A stretch of 64,000 nt of DNA from Aquabacter sp. L1I39 (GTDB lineage: Bacteria; Pseudomonadota; Alphaproteobacteria; Rhizobiales; Xanthobacteraceae). The stretch spans positions 831,388-895,387 of the forward strand of contig NZ_CP072392.1 of assembly GCF_017742835.1 (NCBI RefSeq), written 5' to 3'. Made by a program: the position numbers and the translations under genes. This document shows positions 54,089 through 61,348 of the stretch, in pieces (positions within the stretch are counted from its first letter, which is position 1; each line of letters begins with the position of its first letter). Under the pieces are notes generated by a model. It ran no database searches and was not told the origin of the DNA. It saw only the letters and a list, made by a program, of their open reading frames with translations.

Positions 54089-54305
54089 CACCACCGACCG
54101 CCTGGTCTATATGGCCAACCAGATCGCCACATTCTTCGCCTCCCAGCCCCATGCGGCGGCGGTGGACGGCACGCGGACCCATATCCGCAAGTTCTGGGAT
54201 CCGCGCATGCGTGAGAAGATCGCCGAGCACATGGCCCATGGCGGCGCCGGCCTCTCTCCCATCGCCAAGGAGGCGCTGGAAGGCCTGATGCCAGCCAAGG
54301 CCTGA
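54078..54305 (+). CDS. fdsD: Formate dehydrogenase delta subunit FdsD
   Basis: A 75-residue small subunit (YMANQIATFFASQPHAAAVD, HIRKFWDPRMREKIAEHM, LSPIAKEALEGL) typical of the last gene of fdsGBACD operons. In Rhodobacter and Cupriavidus it is part of the complex and is needed for full activity; its exact role there is less clear. ATG 54078 lies inside the end of fdhD, suggesting coupled translation. A strong terminator follows 24 bases later. Confidence 0.93.
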   Translation: MSHSTTDRLVYMANQIATFFASQPHAAAVDGTRTHIRKFWDPRMREKIAEHMAHGGAGLSPIAKEALEGLMPAKA

Positions 54306-54329
54306 ACCCACCTTCCCTTGCCTCTCTCA

Positions 54330-54364
54330 CGCCGCCGGATGCCGCCGCATCCGGCGGCGTTTTC
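54330..54364 (+). terminator. Intrinsic terminator of the fds operon
   Basis: Perfect 13-bp stem CGCCGCCGGATGC (54330-54342) and GCATCCGGCGGCG (54347-54359), CGCC loop, then TTTT. It ends the formate dehydrogenase unit. Confidence 0.93.
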
Positions 54365-54407
54365 GTACGGCCGACAGGGGGATCACAAGCAACCCGGCGC
54401 GGCGAGG

Positions 54408-54439
54408 GATGCGTGCGCTGCATTGCACGCGCACGCATC
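54408..54439. promoter_or_regulatory. Dyad upstream of the nitrate operon promoter
   Basis: Perfect 10-bp arms GATGCGTGCG (54408-54417) and CGCACGCATC (54430-54439) with 12 bases between. It lies about 105-140 bases upstream of the sigma-54-like promoter, where an enhancer-binding protein such as NtrC would act. It does not match the NtrC consensus closely. Confidence 0.45.
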
Positions 54440-54545
54440 AAGTGACGCTATTTTGCGCAACCTTCTTGCACCACACCAGGCAGATTATTTTCTAGGCAAT
54501 TACGATTTCCTAGCTCTAACAATGACTTGAGCCGCACCCTGCACT

Positions 54546-54560
54546 TGGCACAACTCTTGA
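54546..54560 (+). promoter_or_regulatory. Sigma-54-like promoter of the nitrate assimilation operon
   Basis: TGGCAC-N5-TTGA: perfect -24 half; the -12 half has GA where GC is expected. Transcription would start near 54572, three bases before the first leader hairpin, which supports the assignment. The imperfect -12 leaves doubt. Confidence 0.6.
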
Positions 54561-54574
54561 AAGAGAGGACTCGT

Positions 54575-54681
54575 GCGCGGTCGACGCTGATCGCGCCATT
54601 CCATTCGTCCCAAAGGCGGGACCCGCAGCAAAGCCGCTGACACCGATGGCCGCGAGCCGTCGTGATGTCTGCGGCTTTTTT
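54575..54681 (+). promoter_or_regulatory. Leader RNA with two hexaloop hairpins and a terminator: ANTAR (NasT/NasR-type) antitermination element
   Basis: Hairpin P1 (54575-54596): eight-bp stem (one G-U) with the six-base loop GACGCT. Hairpin P2 (54607-54622): five-bp stem GTCCC/GGGAC with the six-base loop AAAGGC. ANTAR proteins bind paired hairpins with hexaloops, A at position 1 and G at position 4; P2 fits both and P1 fits the G. Next comes a long intrinsic terminator (54630-54678: AAAGCCGC...GCGGCTTT outer stem, inner GACA/TGTC and CGATGGC/GCCGTCG pairs) ending in six T. It would stop transcription before nrtA unless an antiterminator binds. The structure is read directly; the regulator is inferred, as no nasT gene lies in the window. 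Confidence 0.75.
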
Positions 54682-54722
54682 CGTTTCTGACCCGCCTTTT
54701 CCGCCGACCATAGGGGAACAGA

Positions 54723-56090
54723 ATGACCGACGCGCCATCCAACAAGTCCGATCCGAGCGTCCCTGCCGAAGCGACCGCCAAGGCGGACCACGGCCAAGTC
54801 TCCCGCCGCTCCTTGCTCAAGGGCAGCGCGGCCGCGCTCGGCACCGCCGCCTTGTTCGATGCCGTCCGCATGGCCTTCCCCGGCGGCGTGCCCTCGGCCT
54901 ATGCGAGCGAAGCACCGGAGACCAACAAGGCGGTGCTCGGGTTCATCGCCCTCACCGACGCTGCGCCCCTCTTCGTGGCCAAGGAAAAGGGCATCTTCGA
55001 CAAATATGGCATGACCGACGTGACGGTGGCCAAGCAGGCCTCCTGGGGCACCACGCGCGACAACATTGTGCTGGGCTCGGAAGGCAACGGCATCGACGGC
55101 GCTCACATCCTGACCCCCATGCCGTACCTCATCTCGGCCGGCAAGGTGACTCAGAACAACGTGCCCACCCCCATGTATATCCTCGCCCGCCTGAACGTGA
55201 ACGGGCAGTGTATCTCGGTCGGCCAGGAATATCTCGACCTCAAGGTCGGCCTCGACACGGCACCCTTCAAGGTGGCGCTGGAGAAGAAGAAGGCGTCCGG
55301 CAAGGCGGTGAAGGCGGCCATGACCTTCCCGGGCGGCACCCACGATCTTTGGATCCGCTACTGGCTCGCCGCCGGCGGCATCGATCCCGACAAGGACATC
55401 GAGACCATCGTCGTCCCACCGGCCCAAATGGTGGCCAACATGAAGGTGGGCACCATGGATTGCTTCTGCGTCTGCGAGCCGTGGAACGAGCAGCTCATCC
55501 ACCAGAAGATCGGCTACACCGCGCTGACCACCGGCGAAATGTGGAAGGACCATCCCGAGAAGGCCTTCGGCATGCGCGCCGCCTATGTGGATAAGAATCC
55601 CAAGGCCTCCATGGCGCTGCTGAAGGCGGTGATGGAAGCGCAGATGTGGTGCGACAAGATGGAGAACCGGGCGGAGGTGGCCGCCATCTGCGCCAAGCGG
55701 CAATGGATCAACGTGCCGGTGGCCGATGTCACCGACCGCATGCTGGGCAAGTTCGACTACGGCACCGGCCGGGTGGTGGAGAAGAGCCCGGTGATGATGA
55801 AGTATTGGGAAGACTATGCCTCCTATCCCTTCCAGAGCCACGATTTGTGGTTCATCACGGAAGACCAGCGCTGGGGCAAGTTCGAACCCGATTACGATGC
55901 CAAGGCGCTCATCTCCAAGGTGAACCGCGAGGATATGTGGCGCGATGCGGCCAAGGCGCTGAACGTCTCTTCCAGCCAAGTGCCCACCTCCACCTCGCGC
56001 GGCAAGGAGACCTTCTATGACGGCAAGGTCTTCGACCCGGCGAACCCCTCCGCCTATCTCGCCAGCCTCGGCATCAAGCGCATCGCCTGA
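54723..56090 (+). CDS. nrtA: Nitrate ABC transporter substrate-binding protein NrtA
   Basis: A 455-residue nitrate/nitrite receptor. The N-terminus has a Tat-type signal (SRRSLLKGSAAALGTAAL; twin Arg at residues 28-29), consistent with cofactor-free but folded export in this family. The NrtA/SsuA-like fold follows: GFIALTDAAPLFVAKEKGIF, GTRDNIVLGSEGNGIDGAH-like TTRDNIVLGS, TFPGGTHDLWIRYWLAAGGID and DCFCVCEPWNEQ. It is the first gene of the operon and begins at ATG 54723 behind AGGGGA, 41 bases after the leader terminator. Confidence 0.95.
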   Translation: MTDAPSNKSDPSVPAEATAKADHGQVSRRSLLKGSAAALGTAALFDAVRMAFPGGVPSAYASEAPETNKAVLGFIALTDAAPLFVAKEKGIFDKYGMTDVTVAKQASWGTTRDNIVLGSEGNGIDGAHILTPMPYLISAGKVTQNNVPTPMYILARLNVNGQCISVGQEYLDLKVGLDTAPFKVALEKKKASGKAVKAAMTFPGGTHDLWIRYWLAAGGIDPDKDIETIVVPPAQMVANMKVGTMDCFCVCEPWNEQLIHQKIGYTALTTGEMWKDHPEKAFGMRAAYVDKNPKASMALLKAVMEAQMWCDKMENRAEVAAICAKRQWINVPVADVTDRMLGKFDYGTGRVVEKSPVMMKYWEDYASYPFQSHDLWFITEDQRWGKFEPDYDAKALISKVNREDMWRDAAKALNVSSSQVPTSTSRGKETFYDGKVFDPANPSAYLASLGIKRIA

Positions 56091-56144
56091 CAAAGCCGGC
56101 CGCCCCGCCGCGGGCGGCCGCCCCCTTTCCATCAGGAGACCGAA

Positions 56145-57044
56145 ATGACCACTCCCGCCCTCAAGCTGCACTCCACCGAGGCGGCCGTGCGCACGGCCCC
56201 TCCTGCCACCATCCTGCCCCTATCTCCGCGCCGCAAGCCTATCGCCGAGCGGATCGTGCCCCTGCTGAAGGACATCGCAGCCGTCCTCATTCCCCCGCTC
56301 CTCGTGGTGGCACTGCTGGTGGGGCTGTGGGAACTCCTGTGCAGCGCGCCCGGCTCCGCTCTGCCGCCGCCCTCCGCGATCATCACCAATTCCTGGGAGC
56401 TGATCTCCAACCCCTTTTATGATCGAGGCGGCCTCGATAAGGGCCTGTTCTGGCACATCCTCGCCTCGGTGCAGCGCGTCGCCATAGGCTATTCGCTGGC
56501 GGCCGTGGTGGGCATCGGCCTTGGCACCCTCATCGGCCAGTCCACCTGGGCCATGCGGGGCCTCGACCCGCTGTTCCAGGTGCTGCGCACCGTGCCGCCC
56601 CTCGCCTGGCTGCCGCTGTCGCTGGCGGCCTTCCGCGATGGCCAGCCGGCCGCCGTCTTCGTGATCTTCATCACCGCCATCTGGCCCATCATCATCAATA
56701 CGGCCGTGGGTATCCGCAACATCCCGCAAGACTATCGCAACGTGGCCGCCGTGCTGCGCCTCAACCCGCTTGAATTTTTCGCCAAAATCATGGTCCCGGC
56801 GGCGGCGCCCTACATTTTCACAGGTCTTCGCATCGGCATCGGACTGTCCTGGCTCGCCATCATCGCAGCGGAAATGCTCATCGGCGGCGTCGGCATCGGC
56901 TTCTTCATCTGGGATGCCTGGAACTCGTCGCTCATCGGCGACATCATCGTGGCGCTCATCTATGTGGGCATGGTCGGGTTCGTTCTGGACCGGATCATTG
57001 CCTCCATCGGCGCCTTCGTCACCCGCGGCACCGCCGCATCCTGA
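56145..57044 (+). CDS. nrtB: Nitrate ABC transporter permease NrtB
   Basis: A 299-residue permease with about six membrane segments (PPLLVVALLVGLWELLC; IGYSLAAVVGIGLGTLIG; FVIFITAIWPIIINTAVGI; DIIVALIYVGMVGFVLDRI). The EAA-type loop is NVAAVLRLNPLEFFAKIMVP. About 40 cytoplasmic residues precede the first helix. It starts at ATG 56145 behind CAGGAG, 54 bases after nrtA. A stem in the nrtA-nrtB gap (GGCCGCCCCGCCGCGGGCGGCC) may stabilise the nrtA message. Confidence 0.94.
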   Translation: MTTPALKLHSTEAAVRTAPPATILPLSPRRKPIAERIVPLLKDIAAVLIPPLLVVALLVGLWELLCSAPGSALPPPSAIITNSWELISNPFYDRGGLDKGLFWHILASVQRVAIGYSLAAVVGIGLGTLIGQSTWAMRGLDPLFQVLRTVPPLAWLPLSLAAFRDGQPAAVFVIFITAIWPIIINTAVGIRNIPQDYRNVAAVLRLNPLEFFAKIMVPAAAPYIFTGLRIGIGLSWLAIIAAEMLIGGVGIGFFIWDAWNSSLIGDIIVALIYVGMVGFVLDRIIASIGAFVTRGTAAS

Positions 57045-57054
57045 GGAGGCTGAC

Positions 57055-57849
57055 ATGGGCGCGTATCTCAAGCTCGACCATATCGACAAGACCTTCACCC
57101 GCGGCTCCGCCTCCACCAATGTCCTGAAGGACGTGACGCTGGAGATCGGGAAGGGCGAGTTCGTCTCGATCATCGGCCATTCCGGCTGCGGCAAGTCCAC
57201 CTTGCTCAACATCGTGGCCGGCCTCACCGACGCCACCACGGGCGGCGTGCTGCTGGAGGACCGGGAGGTGAACGCGCCGGGGCCCGATCGGGCGGTCGTG
57301 TTCCAGAACCACTCTCTGCTGCCCTGGCTCACCGTCTACGACAATGTGCGCCTCGCCGTGGACAAGGTGTTCTCCGGCACCCGCTCGCGGGCGGAACGCC
57401 ATGACTGGACCATGCACAATCTCGATCTGGTGCAGATGGGCCATGCCAAGGACAAGCGGCCGGCGGAAGTCTCGGGCGGCATGAAGCAGCGCGTGGGCAT
57501 CGCCCGGGCCCTGTCCATGGAGCCCAAGGTGCTGCTGCTGGATGAGCCGTTCGGCGCCCTCGACGCGCTGACCCGCGCCCATCTGCAGGACAGCGTCATG
57601 CAGATCCATGCCAGCCTCGGCAACACCATCCTCATGATCACCCATGACGTGGACGAGGCGGTGCTTCTCTCCGATCGCATCGTGATGATGACCAACGGCC
57701 CCTCCGCCCGCATCGGTGAGGTGCTGGACGTCAATCTTGCGCGCCCCCGGCGGCGGCTCGATCTCGTCACCAACCCCACTTACCTCAAGGCCCGCGAGGC
57801 GGTGCTGAAGTTCCTCCACGAGCGCCATCGCTTCGTGGAAGCCGCCTGA
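57055..57849 (+). CDS. Nitrate ABC transporter ATP-binding protein (NrtD/NrtC ATPase domain)
   Basis: A 264-residue ATPase. Walker A is GHSGCGKST, the signature SGGMKQRVGIARAL and Walker B LLLDEPFGALD; the H-loop is THDVDEAVLL. It resembles NrtD and the ATPase half of NrtC and lacks the extra C-terminal NrtA-like domain of cyanobacterial NrtC, so one ATPase gene probably supplies a homodimer. ATG 57055 lies behind GAGGAGG, 10 bases after nrtB. Confidence 0.93.
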   Translation: MGAYLKLDHIDKTFTRGSASTNVLKDVTLEIGKGEFVSIIGHSGCGKSTLLNIVAGLTDATTGGVLLEDREVNAPGPDRAVVFQNHSLLPWLTVYDNVRLAVDKVFSGTRSRAERHDWTMHNLDLVQMGHAKDKRPAEVSGGMKQRVGIARALSMEPKVLLLDEPFGALDALTRAHLQDSVMQIHASLGNTILMITHDVDEAVLLSDRIVMMTNGPSARIGEVLDVNLARPRRRLDLVTNPTYLKAREAVLKFLHERHRFVEAA

Positions 57850-57906
57850 ACCCGGCGCCGGTCGCGCCGGCGCTGCCCCCTTCGTCCTCCCAGCCAGAGG
57901 TCCGCC

Positions 57907-58329
57907 ATGACCCCGAGCCAGGTTGCCCTTGTGCAGGCGTCCTTCGCCAAGGTTGCTCCGATCGCAGATGCCGCAGCCAGCCTCTTCTATGGCCGGCTGT
58001 TCGAGATCGCGCCCGACGTGCGGCCGATGTTCAAGTCGGACATCTCCGAACAGGGCCGCAAGCTCATGGCCACGCTCGCGGTGGTGGTCAACGGCCTTGC
58101 CAAGCCCGAATCCATCCTTCCCGCCGCGCAGGCCCTCGCCCGTCGTCACACCGCCTATGGCGTCACCGCCGATCATTACGCCCCGGTGGGCGCGGCGCTG
58201 ATCTGGACGCTGGAAGAGGGCCTTGGGCCCGACTTCACGCCGGACGTGAAAGCCGCCTGGGTGGCGGCCTACACGCTGCTGTCCGGCGTAATGATCGACG
58301 CGGCGGCTGAAGCCCCCGCGTCGGCCTGA
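57907..58329 (+). CDS. Single-domain globin in the nitrate operon
   Basis: A 140-residue haemoglobin of the flavohaemoglobin-like (single-domain) group, without a reductase domain. The proximal histidine is His81 (ARRHTAYGV), the CD1 phenylalanine Phe42 (RPMFKSD), and the B-helix aromatic is Tyr28 (LFYGRLF). Single-domain globins occur in nas operons of other alphaproteobacteria, such as Bgjb in Bradyrhizobium, where they detoxify nitric oxide formed during nitrate assimilation. ATG 57907 follows AGAGG, 57 bases after the transporter ATPase. Its neighbour is a NAD(P)H-dependent flavoprotein that might reduce it. Confidence 0.9.
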   Translation: MTPSQVALVQASFAKVAPIADAAASLFYGRLFEIAPDVRPMFKSDISEQGRKLMATLAVVVNGLAKPESILPAAQALARRHTAYGVTADHYAPVGAALIWTLEEGLGPDFTPDVKAAWVAAYTLLSGVMIDAAAEAPASA

Positions 58330-58347
58330 GGGGAGCTCGATCCCGCC

Positions 58348-59556
58348 ATGACCGCCCCCCTCGTCATCATCGGCAATGGAATGGCAGCCGCCCGCCTCTG
58401 CGAGGAGCTGCGCGGCCGCGATCCTGCCTGCCCGGTGACGGTGGTGGGGGCGGAGCCGCACCCGGCCTATAATCGGGTGCTGCTCTCCGACGTGCTGGCC
58501 CGCAAGGTGGCGGTGGAAGACTTGGTGCTGAAACCTGCCGCCTGGTGGGAGCGCCACGGCATCCACGTGATGCAGGGCGTGCCGGCCACCGGCATCGACC
58601 GGACGGAAAAGACGGTGACGCTGTCTGACGGGAGCGTGCTGCCCTATAGCCGGCTCGTGCTTGCCACCGGATCCCATCCCATCCGGCTGCCCTTGCCGGG
58701 GGCGGATCTGCCGGGTGTTCTGACCTTCCGCGACTTGAAGGATGTGGAAGCCCTCATCGCCGCCGCGCGGCCCGGCACCCGGGCGGTGGTGATTGGTGGC
58801 GGACTGCTGGGCCTGGAGGCCGCGAGCGGACTTGCCGCCGCGGGCGCCGAGACGACCCTCGTCCACCTGATGGACCGGCTGATGGAGCGTCAGCTGGATC
58901 CCGCCGCCGCCGCCCTCCTGCGGGGGAGCCTGGAAGCGCGTGGCGTAAAAGTGCAGCTTGAGGCCGACAGTGCCCGTATCGAGGGCACGGACCGTGCCTG
59001 TGGCCTGCGCCTCAAGGATGGCACGCTCCTGCCCGCCGACCTGGTGGTGATGGCCTGCGGGGTGCGCCCCAATGCGGACCTCGCCCGGTCGGCGGGCCTC
59101 TCCTGCGCCCGGGGCGTGTTGGTGGACGACCAGCTCGCCACCAGCGACCCGGCCATCCATGCCATCGGCGAATGCGCCGAGCATCGCGGCGCGGTCTATG
59201 GCCTGGTGGCACCCGCCTATGAGCAGGCCCGCGCGCTCGCGGCCCATTTGTGCGGGGAGCGCGCGGCCTATGAAGGCAGCACCGTTTCCACCAACCTGAA
59301 GGTCTCCGGCGTCTACGTCTTCTCCGCCGGCGACATCACAGGCGGGCCGGGATGCGAGGACATCCTGCTCACCGATACCGGCCGGGGCACCTATCGCCGC
59401 CTGATCCTGAAGGAGGGGCGGCTCGTGGGCGCCGTGCTGTTCGGCGATACGTCGGACGGCCTCTTCTATCTCGACCTCATCACCCGTCACGCGCCCGTCG
59501 CCCATCTGCGCGCGGACTTGGCCTTCGGCCGGTCCGCGCTCGAGCGGGCGGCCTGA
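58348..59556 (+). CDS. NirB-like/NasC-like FAD-dependent NAD(P)H oxidoreductase
   Basis: A 402-residue flavoprotein with the two dinucleotide folds of the pyridine nucleotide-disulfide reductase family: FAD at VIIGNGMAAARLCEELR, NAD(P)H at AVVIGGGLLGLEAASGLAAAG, and the second FAD motif in HAIGECAEHRGAVYGLVAPAYEQ. It resembles the N-terminal part of NirB and the NasC/NasB reductase of assimilatory nitrate reductase. It could carry electrons from NADH to NasA or to the neighbouring globin. No iron-sulfur or siroheme part is fused. It starts at ATG 58348, 18 bases after the globin. Confidence 0.85.
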   Translation: MTAPLVIIGNGMAAARLCEELRGRDPACPVTVVGAEPHPAYNRVLLSDVLARKVAVEDLVLKPAAWWERHGIHVMQGVPATGIDRTEKTVTLSDGSVLPYSRLVLATGSHPIRLPLPGADLPGVLTFRDLKDVEALIAAARPGTRAVVIGGGLLGLEAASGLAAAGAETTLVHLMDRLMERQLDPAAAALLRGSLEARGVKVQLEADSARIEGTDRACGLRLKDGTLLPADLVVMACGVRPNADLARSAGLSCARGVLVDDQLATSDPAIHAIGECAEHRGAVYGLVAPAYEQARALAAHLCGERAAYEGSTVSTNLKVSGVYVFSAGDITGGPGCEDILLTDTGRGTYRRLILKEGRLVGAVLFGDTSDGLFYLDLITRHAPVAHLRADLAFGRSALERAA

Positions 59557-59587
59557 GGCTGCTTCCCCCTTTGCGAAAGACAGGCCC

Positions 59588-61348
59588 ATGAGTGCCGACT
59601 TCACCATCGACCAGAAGCGCTATCTGGAAGGCTTCGTCTCCGGCGCGCAGGCCGCTCGCGCGATGAAGGGCGCCGTGCCCGCGGCGCCGGCCGCGGAACC
59701 CACCGGCCCCGAGGCCGCCAGCCACCGCGCCATGGCCCGCACCGAGGCGGAGGGGCGCAAGCTGTGCCCGGAGGAGAAGGCCAAGCGGGAAGAATTGGGG
59801 CTCGACAGTTATCCGCGCATGAAGGAGGCGGCGGCCAAGGGCGAATTTCCGAAGGGCCCCGATTTGCTGCGCTGGAAGTATCACGGCCTGTTCTACGTGG
59901 CCCCCGCGCAGGACAGTTTTATGTGCCGCCTGCGCATTCCCAACGGTATTCTCACCCATTGGCAGATGCGGGGGCTCGCGGACATCGCCGAGCGCCATGG
60001 CGGCGGCTATGCGGACGTGACCACGCGGGCCAATCTCCAGATCCGCGACATTCCCGCCACCGATGGCGTCATCCTCTTGGAAAAGCTCGTGGATCTCGGC
60101 CTCACCGCCAAGGGGTCAGGTGCGGACAATATCCGTAACGTCACCGGCACACCCACCGCCGGCATCGACCCGCAGGAGCTTCTCGACACCCGCCCCTATG
60201 CCAAGGAATGGCACCACTACATTCTCAACACCCGCGACATGTACGGCCTGCCGCGCAAATTCAATGTGGCATTCGACGGCGCAGGGCGCATCGGGGCGCT
60301 TGAAGACACCAACGACATTGGCTTCCAGGCGGTAAAGGTGAAAGCGGGCTTCGGAGTCGAGCCCGGCGTATGGTTCCGTCTCGCACTGGGTGGCATCACC
60401 GGCCACAAGGACTTTGCCCGCGACACCGGCGTTGTGGTGCGCCCGGAGGAGGCCACCAAGGTGGCGGCCGCCATCGTGCGTGTTTTCATCGACAGCGGCG
60501 ACCGCACCGACCGCAAGAAGGCGCGGCTGAAATATGTGCTGGATGCCTGGGGCTTCGAGAAATTCCTCAAGGCCGTGGAGGACAAGCTCGGCGCCCCCTT
60601 CATTCGCCTCCCAGCCGAGGCCATTCTCCCGCGCCCCGAGACAGACCGGCTGGCGCATCTGGGGGTCCACCCGCAGAAGCAGCCGGGGCTGAATTGGATC
60701 GGCGTCGGCCTGCCCGTCGGCCGGCTGACGGTGGAGCAGATGCGTGGCCTATCCGACCTCGCCAGCTCCCATGGGGATGGCGATCTGCGCCTCACCGTCT
60801 GGCAGAATGTCATCCTGTCCGGCGTGCCGGATGGGCGGGTGAACGAAGTGAAGTCTCACATCGACGCCCTCGGCCTTTCGGCGGAAGCGGACCCGCTCCA
60901 GGCCGGCATCGTCGCCTGCACGGGATCGCGCGGCTGCAAGTTCGGCAATGCGGACACAAAGGGCACGGCCCGCGCCATCGCAGCCCATTGCGAGGGCCGC
61001 GTCGACCTTGATGGGCCGGTGAACATCCATGTCACCGGCTGCCACAATTCCTGCGCCCAGCATTATATCGGCGATATCGGCCTCATCGGCGCGCGCGTCG
61101 CTATCAATGACGAGGGCGACACGGTGGATGGCTTCCACCTCCTGGTGGGCGGTGGCTTTGGCAGCGAGGCCGCCATCGCCGAGGAACTCTATCGCGATGT
61201 GAAGGCGCAGGACGTCCCCGCCACTGTGGAACGGCTGCTCGTCGCCTATCTCGCCCATCGCAGCGGCACCGAGACCTTCGCGGACTTCACCCGGCGCACC
61301 GGCGCCGAAGCCTTGAAACGCCTGGTCGATGCGGAGCTTGTGGCATGA
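59588..61348 (+). CDS. nirA: Assimilatory nitrite reductase NirA (siroheme, 4Fe-4S)
   Basis: A 586-residue enzyme reducing nitrite to ammonium with six electrons. It shows the duplicated half-domains of the sulfite/nitrite reductase family: FYVAPAQDSFMCRLRIPNG, DVTTRANLQIRDI, NVTGTPTAGIDPQEL; then GLPVGRLTVEQMRGL and LRLTVWQNVIL. The four cluster/siroheme cysteines are in ACTGSRGCKFG and TGCHNSCAQHYIGDIG. It is of the ferredoxin-type NirA form rather than NirBD. The stop overlaps the next start as ATGA, so it is coupled to the adjacent flavoprotein. There is an N-terminal extension of about 80 residues before the first conserved block. Confidence 0.93.
   Translation: MSADFTIDQKRYLEGFVSGAQAARAMKGAVPAAPAAEPTGPEAASHRAMARTEAEGRKLCPEEKAKREELGLDSYPRMKEAAAKGEFPKGPDLLRWKYHGLFYVAPAQDSFMCRLRIPNGILTHWQMRGLADIAERHGGGYADVTTRANLQIRDIPATDGVILLEKLVDLGLTAKGSGADNIRNVTGTPTAGIDPQELLDTRPYAKEWHHYILNTRDMYGLPRKFNVAFDGAGRIGALEDTNDIGFQAVKVKAGFGVEPGVWFRLALGGITGHKDFARDTGVVVRPEEATKVAAAIVRVFIDSGDRTDRKKARLKYVLDAWGFEKFLKAVEDKLGAPFIRLPAEAILPRPETDRLAHLGVHPQKQPGLNWIGVGLPVGRLTVEQMRGLSDLASSHGDGDLRLTVWQNVILSGVPDGRVNEVKSHIDALGLSAEADPLQAGIVACTGSRGCKFGNADTKGTARAIAAHCEGRVDLDGPVNIHVTGCHNSCAQHYIGDIGLIGARVAINDEGDTVDGFHLLVGGGFGSEAAIAEELYRDVKAQDVPATVERLLVAYLAHRSGTETFADFTRRTGAEALKRLVDAELVA

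Noticed and set aside
54330-54359. Relation of the fds terminator stem to the hairpin repeats near 10.1 kb
   Set aside because: They share the CCGGATGC/GCATCCGG core, but the arms, loop and flanks otherwise differ and this one has a T-run; treated as a terminator, the likeness probably chance.
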